A stretch of DNA of 64,000 bases from an uncultured Draconibacterium sp. GTDB taxonomy: Bacteria; Bacteroidota; Bacteroidia; Bacteroidales; Prolixibacteraceae. The stretch is from assembly GCF_963677565.1 (NCBI RefSeq), contig NZ_OY781982.1:806001-870000 (forward strand). Direction: 5' to 3'. Positions 47,094 to 55,518 of the stretch are shown here, in pieces. Positions within the stretch are counted from its first letter, which is position 1. Each line of letters opens with the position of its first letter. Both the position numbers and the translations under genes were made by a program. Under the pieces are notes generated by a model, which was not told the DNA's origin, made no database searches, and saw only the letters and a program-made list of their open reading frames with translations.

Positions 47094-48989
47094 TCAGTTT
47101 TCCAACTTTTCAGTTTTTAATAACCGTTTAACCTGTTTTTCAATGGCACTGATGCGTTGATCTGTTTCACTTTTTTCCTTTCTTAACTTTTCGTTTTCGG
47201 CTTCCAGATCATCAACTTTATTGTGTAATTCAACGAATTCATTGTTGGATACTACTTCAGTTTTCTTCTCACTGTTCATCATTGCATCAAGCCTCTTACG
47301 CAGTTCGCCACCATCGGGCCTGCGAGGTATACTGGTAAAACGCACATCTGATTCCTGTTGCTCACTGTCGTCATCTAATTGGGTGCTTTTTAGTGTTCCC
47401 TCACCTGTACCAGCGGTAGGAAAAAATAATACTGTTAGGTTTACATCATACATTCTCACTTTTGCACTTGACGTATATTTATTGGCCCAAAGCGTAAACG
47501 TTTGTGTTCCTGCACCTACATTAAAACAACGGTGTTGAGCATAAGATGCATACTGATCCTGAATATCCGCACAGTTGTAATCAGTTGCAACATTGAGGTG
47601 GTCGTAAAAATCGAACTCAGCATCCCAACTTGTATTCGGATCGGAATTTCTCGTTATTCCAGATACATATACATCCCAACCCTCACTTTCCCATCGAACA
47701 TAACCACTGGCCATTACAAAGCATTTACCACTACATGGTGCTTCAAGAGTGACTGATTTGACATTTTGATAAAAAGAATAGTTCATAGTTATTTGTACAT
47801 TCGAGTTACCACCAGATGATTTCAACAATGGTTTCACATTGCTAAGTCCACTGCCATCACCATACATCATTCCGGTGCCGTCAACACCAAACACAACTTT
47901 TCCGTCACTATTTGCTACTTTTAAATTGCTGTTATCATCGTTGGTTGGCAATCTTAAAATTGTTCCGGTACTATCGCTTATTGTTAAGGTTTCGCTTCCT
48001 GCAATATCAACCCGCAGCATATCTTCATCAGGATTTTCTTCAACCTGTATTTTAGTATCGTTGTCGGCATCGGATAATTTAGAGGCAACCGGTAATTTCA
48101 CGTAGTTACCATTTGAGAGAAAAATTGTGTCGTTACTTATTGAAAGAGCTTGTAATTCGTTGGTTTTGTCGTCATCCTGTTCGTGAAGTACAAAAGGCAA
48201 ATGCACCGAATTTCCATTGGAGATGGTAAGATAACGGTTGCCGCCGTAAAATGTAAGTTTTTGCTCATCGGTTCCTGTACCATCCTGTAAAACCGATAAA
48301 TCAACGGTTGATCCTTTTGAAATCGACAAGTCGGTTCCGGTAAGGCTGATGTCCTGCAGTTCGTTTGTTGGGCTGGTATCGTTAGTGTTTGCCAGGGCAG
48401 AAAGGTCGACTGTGTTTCCTTCAGTGATGGTTAGTTGTTCACCTTCCAGTGCAAGCTGCTGTAATTCGTTGGTGGCGCTGGTGTCTTTTGTATTTATTAA
48501 AGCACTCAAGTCAATTACATTACCATCTGAAATTGACAACTCGTTATTCTCAAAAGCCAGTTGCTGTAACTCGTTGGCCGGATCGGCGTCGGCATCTTCA
48601 ACATTATCGTTTTCAACCGTTACGGCGCGCATGGCAAAAGGTACGCTCAACAGTTGGCTTGTACCCACTACGGTTCCATCAACCGAAACTTCTATAAAAT
48701 ACGGCCCCGCACTCCAATCAATAGATTCCATTTCTACAGTATTAACCGAGCCAATTTGCAGGTTTGCTAAACCAAAATTGTTGGTTGTTACACTGTGTGT
48801 TTCGGCAAACACTTCGCTGCCGATTGGGCTGCCTTGTAAAATTGCAATGCCGATTTCCACACTCTGGTTAGCTAATATCTGACCGGAGGCATCGCGGAGG
48901 ACAGCCTGGTAGTTAAAGGTAGTTGGTGTTTGGGCAAAGTTTGTAAGCCAAATTATCAATATTAAAATCGATATGCATAATTTCTTCAT
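47094..48989 (-). CDS. Secreted repeat protein with C-terminal coiled coil (adhesin-like)
   Basis: The 631-residue protein has a signal peptide ending in NFAQ, followed by TFNYQAVLRDASGQILANQS, a strand domain common in Bacteroidota surface proteins. Repeats of the type TNELQQLALEGEQLTITEGN run from about residues 140 to 300, like beta-helical shaft repeats of fibre proteins. A cysteine-containing strand domain follows (residues about 385-530). The end is a coiled coil (ELHNKVDDLEAENEKLRKEK). No T9SS sorting domain is visible. A trimeric, fibre-like surface protein is a reasonable guess. It is a close paralogue of the next gene. Confidence 0.8.
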   Translation of the reverse strand: MKKLCISILILIIWLTNFAQTPTTFNYQAVLRDASGQILANQSVEIGIAILQGSPIGSEVFAETHSVTTNNFGLANLQIGSVNTVEMESIDWSAGPYFIEVSVDGTVVGTSQLLSVPFAMRAVTVENDNVEDADADPANELQQLAFENNELSISDGNVIDLSALINTKDTSATNELQQLALEGEQLTITEGNTVDLSALANTNDTSPTNELQDISLTGTDLSISKGSTVDLSVLQDGTGTDEQKLTFYGGNRYLTISNGNSVHLPFVLHEQDDDKTNELQALSISNDTIFLSNGNYVKLPVASKLSDADNDTKIQVEENPDEDMLRVDIAGSETLTISDSTGTILRLPTNDDNSNLKVANSDGKVVFGVDGTGMMYGDGSGLSNVKPLLKSSGGNSNVQITMNYSFYQNVKSVTLEAPCSGKCFVMASGYVRWESEGWDVYVSGITRNSDPNTSWDAEFDFYDHLNVATDYNCADIQDQYASYAQHRCFNVGAGTQTFTLWANKYTSSAKVRMYDVNLTVLFFPTAGTGEGTLKSTQLDDDSEQQESDVRFTSIPRRPDGGELRKRLDAMMNSEKKTEVVSNNEFVELHNKVDDLEAENEKLRKEKSETDQRISAIEKQVKRLLKTEKLEN

Positions 48990-49081
48990 CTTCTGTTTCT
49001 ATTTTTAATTACCAATTCTGTTACAAACCCTTCATAAATGCCATACATTACAAACAAGAGGAGCGAAAAATTACCAAAGAA

Positions 49082-51073
49082 TCACTCAGATTTATTCGGC
49101 AGTATTAATTCCAATCTTTTTTCGAGTTCTTCTATTCTTTCTTCCATTTTATGAATGATCATTTCCTGTTTATCTAATTTATTTTCAGGTGGTGGTTTTA
49201 TCTTATATTCATCAGCAGTCTGTATTGTGGAGTAACTTCCGTCTACATTACGAGGACGGGAATGATCGTAAAGCTCTTTACTTCCTTCTTTTTCTTCAAT
49301 TTCGGTACTTTTTAAAATTGCACTTCCGACGCCTGCTGTTGGAAAAAATAATACCGTCAGGTTAACATCTCCGACTTCGGTTTTACTGCTGCTGATGTAT
49401 TTATTTGCCCATAGATAAAAATTATGAGTACCCGGCCCAACAGAAATGCACCTATGCTGTGCAAATGAAGTATACTGATCTGAACTATCAGCGCAATTGT
49501 AGTCGGTAAGAATATTTAAATAACTATACCATTCATCTTCGGCCGACCAACTGGAATTTGGATCTTTGTCACATAAAATTGAAGTCAAAAGTACATCCCA
49601 ACCTGTACTTTCCCAATCAACATATCCACTAGCCATAACAAAACAGACTCCACTGGAAGGAGCAGTAAAAGAAACGGTTCTGACAGCATTATACGAGCCG
49701 TAGTTTGCTGTTATTTGATACCGTTGATTACCTCCGATGGTTCGTGCAAGTGATTTTATGTTTGATAGTCCACTTCCATCCCCATTTAATAATCCGCGCC
49801 CATCAACACCAAAAACTACTTGTCCGCCTCTGTTTCTAATTTTCAGACTACTATTATCATCATTGGTTGGTAATTGTAAAGTAGTTCCGGTACTATTGTT
49901 CATCGTAAAAGTTTCATTGCCGGCAATATCAACCCGTAGCATATCTTCATCAGGCCGCTCTTCAACCTGTATTTTAGTGTCGTTATCAGCATCGGCTAAT
50001 ATAGAACGAACTGGTAATTTTATGTAATTACCATCCGACAGGGATATGGTATCATTACTTATTGATAGTCTCTGCAACTCGTTCGTTGCCAAAGTATCCC
50101 GGTTCCACCTGGTGGTATCTGCCGAGGTAATAGCGGCAGCTACGGAAACCGCATAAACCGGATCAGTTTCGGCCGGTAAAACGATTTCATTTCCATCAGA
50201 AATAAAAATGGTGTCGTTGCTAATGGAAAGTGCCTGTAACTCGTTGGTTTTATCGTCATCCTGTTCGTGAAGTACAAAAGGCAAATGCACCGAATTTCCA
50301 TTGGAGATGGTAAGATAACGGTTGCCGCCGTAAAATGTAAGTTTTTGCTCATCGGTTCCTGTGCCATCCTGCAAAACCGATAAATCAACGGTTGAACCGT
50401 TAGAAATACTTAATTCTGTGCCCGACAAACTAATGTCTTGCAGCTCGTTGGAGACGCTGGTGTCTTTGATGTTTGCCAGGGAAGAAAGGTCGACTGTGTT
50501 TCCTTCAGTGATGGTTAGTTGTTCACCTTCCAGTGCAAGCTGCTGTAATTCGTTGGTGGCGCTGGTATCTTTTGTGTTAATTAAAGCACTCAAGTCAATT
50601 ACATTACCATCTGAAATCGACAACTCGTTATTCTCAAAAGCCAATTGCTGTAACTCGTTGGCCGGGTCGGCGTCGTCATCTTCCACCTTATCGTTTTCTA
50701 CTGTTACGGCGTGCATGGCAAAAGGGACACTAAGCAACTGGCTTGTACCCATCAGAGTTCCATTAACCGAAACTTCTATAAAATATGGACCGGTACTCCA
50801 GTCGATGGTTTCCATTTCGACGCTATTTACCGAACCAATTTGCAGATTTACCAGCCCGAATTCGTTGGTTGTTACTGAATGTGTTTCTGAGAAAAGCGAA
50901 ACATTGGTAACAGTATCCTGAATCAGCTTGATTTCAATTTCTACATCTTGATTCGCGAGAGTATTGCCGGATGCATCGCGAAGCACGGCCTGGTAGTTAA
51001 ACGATTGGGGTGTTTGGGCAAAAGTTATTAGCCCAAGCAACACCAATAAAGTGGATGTAAATAGTTTTTTCAT
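49082..51073 (-). CDS. Paralogous secreted repeat protein with C-terminal coiled coil
   Basis: Start set at 51073 (MKKLFTSTLLVLLGLITFAQ, a signal peptide); the Met at 51118 would precede it by 15 residues. The 663-residue protein has the same order as the 47094-48989 protein: FNYQAVLRDASGNTLANQDV, TNELQQL repeats, Cys-containing strand domain, and a C-terminal helix (EMIIHKMEERIEELEKRLEL). It has extra repeat units (TRWNRDTLATNELQRLSISN). Long blocks are identical in DNA to its neighbour, for example around 50262-50355 and 48174-48267. The 166-residue T9SS protein lies just upstream. Confidence 0.8.
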   Translation of the reverse strand: MKKLFTSTLLVLLGLITFAQTPQSFNYQAVLRDASGNTLANQDVEIEIKLIQDTVTNVSLFSETHSVTTNEFGLVNLQIGSVNSVEMETIDWSTGPYFIEVSVNGTLMGTSQLLSVPFAMHAVTVENDKVEDDDADPANELQQLAFENNELSISDGNVIDLSALINTKDTSATNELQQLALEGEQLTITEGNTVDLSSLANIKDTSVSNELQDISLSGTELSISNGSTVDLSVLQDGTGTDEQKLTFYGGNRYLTISNGNSVHLPFVLHEQDDDKTNELQALSISNDTIFISDGNEIVLPAETDPVYAVSVAAAITSADTTRWNRDTLATNELQRLSISNDTISLSDGNYIKLPVRSILADADNDTKIQVEERPDEDMLRVDIAGNETFTMNNSTGTTLQLPTNDDNSSLKIRNRGGQVVFGVDGRGLLNGDGSGLSNIKSLARTIGGNQRYQITANYGSYNAVRTVSFTAPSSGVCFVMASGYVDWESTGWDVLLTSILCDKDPNSSWSAEDEWYSYLNILTDYNCADSSDQYTSFAQHRCISVGPGTHNFYLWANKYISSSKTEVGDVNLTVLFFPTAGVGSAILKSTEIEEKEGSKELYDHSRPRNVDGSYSTIQTADEYKIKPPPENKLDKQEMIIHKMEERIEELEKRLELILPNKSE

Positions 51074-51167
51074 TTGATTAAATTGCTTGAATAAACATTC
51101 TTGGTTTTTTACCTTCAATCATATCTATAGATGAGATATGATCTTCTCATGTAAGAGAGTTAATGGA

Positions 51168-51668
51168 TTATTGTGTTTTAATAATTTTAAATGTTTTTAG
51201 TGGAGTATCTTCTTTGATTATTTTCAGGAAGTAGGATGCAGGCACATATTTGTGCATCGGAATTTCACTCTCATCACTTAAAACATCAGCCTGAAGCAAC
51301 ATACTGCCCTCCGAATCATAAAGAATATAACGAAGTTTGTTTACCTGGTTATAATCCGTTTTTAGGGTAAGGTAATTTACTACGGGATTAGGAAAAGCTG
51401 TAAGTATAAAATCTATTCCCGGAATTTCTTCCACAGCGGTAATGACTAAATTCGATTGATGAAAACCCTGAGTTAATTGTGTTGAATTTCCCTCGAAAGT
51501 TTCAATTACCGGTTCTCCCATCGACCAGCTTATTTGCAGCTGATCATTCTTAAATTCATTCCCCGAAGAGGAAACTAATTCTTGCGAAAAAACTTTTTGG
51601 TTTAAGATTCCTATCAGGAAAAATAACAAAATCCCAATAAAAAGTCTGTTAGGTTGAAAACGTTTCAT
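51168..51668 (-). CDS. Small T9SS sorting-domain protein
   Basis: The 166-residue protein has a signal peptide ending in VFSQ, a short strand region (QISWSMGEPVIETFEGNSTQ, LTQGFHQSNL) and a T9SS type A sorting domain (FILTAFPNPVVNYLTLKTDY, PASYFLKIIKEDTPL, FKIIKTQ). It is a short cargo with little beyond the sorting signal. Such small proteins often stand next to the NYQAVLRDASG-type proteins (recalled). Co-transcription with the two downstream paralogues is likely: 94 and 92 bp gaps. Confidence 0.85.
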   Translation of the reverse strand: MKRFQPNRLFIGILLFFLIGILNQKVFSQELVSSSGNEFKNDQLQISWSMGEPVIETFEGNSTQLTQGFHQSNLVITAVEEIPGIDFILTAFPNPVVNYLTLKTDYNQVNKLRYILYDSEGSMLLQADVLSDESEIPMHKYVPASYFLKIIKEDTPLKTFKIIKTQ

Positions 51669-51851
51669 ATATTATAATCTTAATTCCAATATACAATTAT
51701 TTATTCCACGTAAATGTAGTATTAAAGGCTGTTCCTGAAAAAAACACCCCCTTACAAAATCTTAACTTTCAAAATTATTATGTTTCAATTGAGAAATATT
51801 TATATTCCGGTGTTACAGTAGTGAGGGTAACTAAACAATGACAGCTGAATT

Positions 51852-53543
51852 CTAATTACTTTTTATACCGGCGATAATGGAATTGATATTTTCGTGATTT
51901 TCCAATCCCATTTTTTTGCGAAGCCTGCTACGGGCCACATCAACACTTTGCTGGCTATTCCCGGTTATCAATGCTATTTCTTTCGACGTGAGATTCATTT
52001 TAAGAAACGAGCAAAGTTTATATTCGCCAACCGTAAGATTAGGATAGCGTTCGTTAAGTGAGCTGTAGAAAAGAGGATGTACAGAAGTAAAATGACTTTC
52101 AAACTCGTTCCAGTGGTTATTGTTTGTATTGGCTTTGAGGTTTGATATAAGTTCCTGCAGGCTACTCTTTTGTATTCTATCCTGCTCATTCAAATTCGTT
52201 AACTGCTTAATGATATTTTTCTGCATCGATTCCTTTTGAGAAATAACTATTGCTTTATAAGTTAATTCACGGTTTTGTTTATCAATGGCTTTATTCAGGT
52301 CTTCCAGTTCTCTATCCTTTTCCAGCTTTTCTGTTTGCAACCGTGCTAAGTCGAGTTGCTTTCTGATACGTTCCAGCCTTTCAGTGTAATGTGTAAAATT
52401 AATGGCGAGAGTAAATAATATCAGCTCAAAGCAAAAACCAATCTGATACATAAAAATATGTGTAATTGAATGGCTGAAGAAATTAGCAATAATAGCAGAT
52501 GCTCCTCCTAATGCGAGAAAAAGAGATCCCACAAGGATTATCTTAACCGTTACAGACACCTTACGAATAAGGCTGGCAAAAAGCAGAAAAATTGTCATAC
52601 CATTTATTACCGACATGATATCAGAAATAGTAACTGCACTGCCAAAATCTACCAGAGAAAACAGAATAGCGCCAATAGTAACCGATGTAATTACAACTGC
52701 ATACCTAAATATCAGTCGACGCATTTTACCAATATCTTGACTCCTTACTGCAAAAAATAAAAATAAAAAGTATAAAGACTGACTTAGTGTATGGCTAAAA
52801 AAGAATATTCGATTACCGTACGGATTTTCCGGCAAAAGAAAATGCTCGATGTAATCGTAGTAAAAAAAGAAATAAAAACTTCCTACAATTGCATAAATAA
52901 AATAGAACAGATATATTTTTTCGCGGGTTAATACAAATAATACCACGTTAAACAGACATAATATGGCTATCATTCCGGCAAAGAAACTTTGTGTATTATC
53001 AGTGTTGGTTTTAAGCGATTGGTATTCCGACTCCCCTATTACATTAACATTCGGAAATCTATAGGTATAATGTCCTCTCCGTATCACTTTCAAAAAAATC
53101 TCAGTTTGCAATTTATCTGACTTTTTAAGCAATACCTTATCCTTAAAAAAACCCATGTGAGTTCTACTTTTTAAAGGCACCTGAGATCCACCATAATCTC
53201 TTAGAATTACAGAATCAGCACCAAATTGCACAGAATATATTTCTGCAAAAAAGTCGTTAAAATGGATGAAATAATTTGTTTCATCGAGTTTGTCTGTAGC
53301 TAATACCAGTTTGAACCAATAGTAAGTGTCGGGCTTGAGATCAGCAGCAGTGTAAACGGTAAATTGCTGTTCTAATAATTCTAATTCATCTACAATCTGA
53401 TCCGAATCTGGTAACAGGTATTCGATAGCGTCTATACATTCTGCCTCAGAAAACAAAGAATTGTTCTTTGCTACTGCTATAACAGGAGTAAGGAAAAGCA
53501 ACAAGAAACAAACCCTGATTACATTGTGTGCTGATAACTTCAT
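51852..53543 (-). CDS. Membrane-bound 7TMR-DISM regulator with LuxR-like HTH
   Basis: The 563-residue protein has a signal peptide, a 7TMR-DISM extracellular domain (about residues 25-180), seven membrane helices (about 188-385), a coiled coil (about 388-465) and a C-terminal HTH with YPNLTVGEYKLCSFLKMNLT, SKEIALITGNSQQSVDVARS and RLRKKMGLENHEN. It has no kinase or receiver, so it looks like a one-component sensor that binds DNA while in the membrane. It stands immediately upstream of the small T9SS gene and the paralogous fibre genes, on the same strand with a 183-bp gap, and may control them. Confidence 0.9.
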   Translation of the reverse strand: MKLSAHNVIRVCFLLLFLTPVIAVAKNNSLFSEAECIDAIEYLLPDSDQIVDELELLEQQFTVYTAADLKPDTYYWFKLVLATDKLDETNYFIHFNDFFAEIYSVQFGADSVILRDYGGSQVPLKSRTHMGFFKDKVLLKKSDKLQTEIFLKVIRRGHYTYRFPNVNVIGESEYQSLKTNTDNTQSFFAGMIAILCLFNVVLFVLTREKIYLFYFIYAIVGSFYFFFYYDYIEHFLLPENPYGNRIFFFSHTLSQSLYFLFLFFAVRSQDIGKMRRLIFRYAVVITSVTIGAILFSLVDFGSAVTISDIMSVINGMTIFLLFASLIRKVSVTVKIILVGSLFLALGGASAIIANFFSHSITHIFMYQIGFCFELILFTLAINFTHYTERLERIRKQLDLARLQTEKLEKDRELEDLNKAIDKQNRELTYKAIVISQKESMQKNIIKQLTNLNEQDRIQKSSLQELISNLKANTNNNHWNEFESHFTSVHPLFYSSLNERYPNLTVGEYKLCSFLKMNLTSKEIALITGNSQQSVDVARSRLRKKMGLENHENINSIIAGIKSN

Positions 53544-53719
53544 TTTAATTCATTAAATCAAACCAATTATATAAGGTTTCGATCTATTTAAAATAAGTTA
53601 TTTTTTAGTTCACAACAAAGTCTTATAATGAAATCTTCTATCAAATACAATCTATAGAATAGCACCAAATATTAAAACAGCAATTGGGTTCGATTCATTG
53701 TAACTAAAAAATGAATAAA

Positions 53720-54715
53720 TTAGCCTACAATCTTTTCAATTTCGGCTTTAACTTCCGGCCACTGATCGTCGGCAAGATTTGGCCCCATTACTTCAACTAC
53801 TTTTCCCGAAACAAGCGCTGCAATTTTGCCACATTTTTCCAGATCGTAGCCATTTGTTAAGCCATAAAAGAAACCGGCAGCATACGCATCGCCTGCTCCG
53901 GTGGTATCCAATGCTTTAGCAGGAATAACACCAACACGAGCCACTGCATCACCCTGTTTTATCATCGAGCCTTCTTTACCCACTTTTACAATCGCAATTT
54001 TATCACCCTTTGCAATTTCATGCATGGCCGCTTCCGGATCAAGTCCGGTGTATGATTTCGCTTCTTCTTCGTTGGCAAAAACAATGTCAACGTAATCCCT
54101 GATCAGCTCTTTCAGAAAATCGAGGTTGGCTTCCACCACGTTAAAACTCGACAGATCGACAGCGATTTTTACTCCTGCTTTTTTGGCAGCCACAGCACAG
54201 GCCTTTATCAAATCGTGATTAAAAACCAGGTACCCTTCAATGTAAACGTACTCGTAGCCCTGAAATAATTCTTCAGTAACTTCTTCAGGAAGCATTTCGG
54301 CAGCAGCACCTAAGTAAGTTGCCATGGTGCGTTCCGAGTCGGGACTTACCAATCCCATCACTCTTCCGGTAGCACTTTCGCTGTGGAACAAGTGTGTTTT
54401 TACACCACGTTTTTCAAAGTCGTTACGAAACAGATCGCCCAATTCGTCGCGACCAATTTTTCCCATGTACCCGGCATTTCCACCAAGATTGGCTAAAGCA
54501 CGAATCGAGTTCGCAACCGATCCTCCGGTAGCCAACTCACTTTTATCAGAGTAAGTTGCATCGTAAATTGTTTTCGACTGGATGGCGTCAACCAAGGTCA
54601 TACTACCGCGTGGCAGACCAAACTGCTCAAGCAATGAATCATTCTCCAATACCGAAATTACGTCAACCAAAGCGTTGCCCATGCCCAGTACTGCAGGAAT
54701 ATTTTGTTTTGTCAT
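53720..54715 (-). CDS. PfkB-family kinase (adenosine kinase-like)
   Basis: The start is set at 54715 (MTKQNIPAVLGMGNALVDVI); the Met at 54739 adds eight residues. The 331-residue ribokinase-fold protein has GGSVANSIRALANLGGNAGYMGKIG near the N-terminus (written as two motifs: ATGGSVANSIRALANLGG and GYMGKIGRDELG). It also has the PfkB signature DTTGAGDAYAAGFFYGL with the catalytic Asp. The spacing and EEAKSYTG resemble Bacteroidota adenosine kinases; a sugar substrate cannot be excluded. Confidence 0.88.
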   Translation of the reverse strand: MTKQNIPAVLGMGNALVDVISVLENDSLLEQFGLPRGSMTLVDAIQSKTIYDATYSDKSELATGGSVANSIRALANLGGNAGYMGKIGRDELGDLFRNDFEKRGVKTHLFHSESATGRVMGLVSPDSERTMATYLGAAAEMLPEEVTEELFQGYEYVYIEGYLVFNHDLIKACAVAAKKAGVKIAVDLSSFNVVEANLDFLKELIRDYVDIVFANEEEAKSYTGLDPEAAMHEIAKGDKIAIVKVGKEGSMIKQGDAVARVGVIPAKALDTTGAGDAYAAGFFYGLTNGYDLEKCGKIAALVSGKVVEVMGPNLADDQWPEVKAEIEKIVG

Positions 54716-54865
54716 TTTATCAAATTTTTCGTGCCGCAAATATCAGTATTTTTATCGAGCATGTAAAACCCGAAACAATACATATAAAGCCGCCTATTAA
54801 CTTTGCACTTTCAATAAACCTATGTGATGTGATTTTGTTTTGTAAAAAAGCAAAGAACGACAAAC

Positions 54866-55321
54866 ATGAAAATTGAGGCTAACACACCCGATGAATATAT
54901 TGCACAACTGGCGGAGAAACGTCAACAAGCCGTTTCAAAACTTCGTGAGATTATTAAAAAAAATTTGCCGAATGGATTTGAAGAAACCTTGAGCTATGGA
55001 ATGATCGGTTATGTTGTTCCTCATTCCGTTTACCCGGCCGGATATCATTGCGATCCGAAATTACCACTCCCCTTTATTAATATCGCGTCGCAGAAAAATT
55101 TTGTTGCACTTTATCATATGGGAATTTACGCCAATAAAAACCTGTTCGATTGGTTTGTTGCCGAGTTTCCGAAACACTGCACAACAAAAATCGATATGGG
55201 AAAAAGCTGTATCCGTTTTAAAAAGATCGATCAGATTCCATACGACCTTATTGCAGAACTGGTAACAAAAATGACAGTCTCTGATTGGATCAATCTATAC
55301 GAGCAGCAGATCAAACGCTAA
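54866..55321 (+). CDS. DUF1801-family protein
   Basis: The 151-residue soluble protein has the DUF1801 layout: a helix (QQAVSKLREIIKKNLPNGFE), then ETLSYGMIGYVVPHSVYP, PLPFINIASQKNFVALYHMG and IDMGKSCIRFKKIDQIPYDL. The fold is related to frataxin/YjbR-like domains, with no fixed activity known. It is divergent from the PfkB-family gene. Confidence 0.85.
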   Translation: MKIEANTPDEYIAQLAEKRQQAVSKLREIIKKNLPNGFEETLSYGMIGYVVPHSVYPAGYHCDPKLPLPFINIASQKNFVALYHMGIYANKNLFDWFVAEFPKHCTTKIDMGKSCIRFKKIDQIPYDLIAELVTKMTVSDWINLYEQQIKR

Positions 55322-55518
55322 ACAACAAGCTTTTAAAACACAATTTTCATCCATCCCCAAAATTCGATTTTTACAGCTCATTCCATTTAATTACTACAGA
55401 TTTATATCTTTTTGTTATTTTTACAATATGAAATAAAAATATTGATGTTTTTAAAAGAATGGTGTGCTATTTTGCGCCCGTGACGACAGCTAAATAAAAT
55501 TAGAAATCGAAATATATT

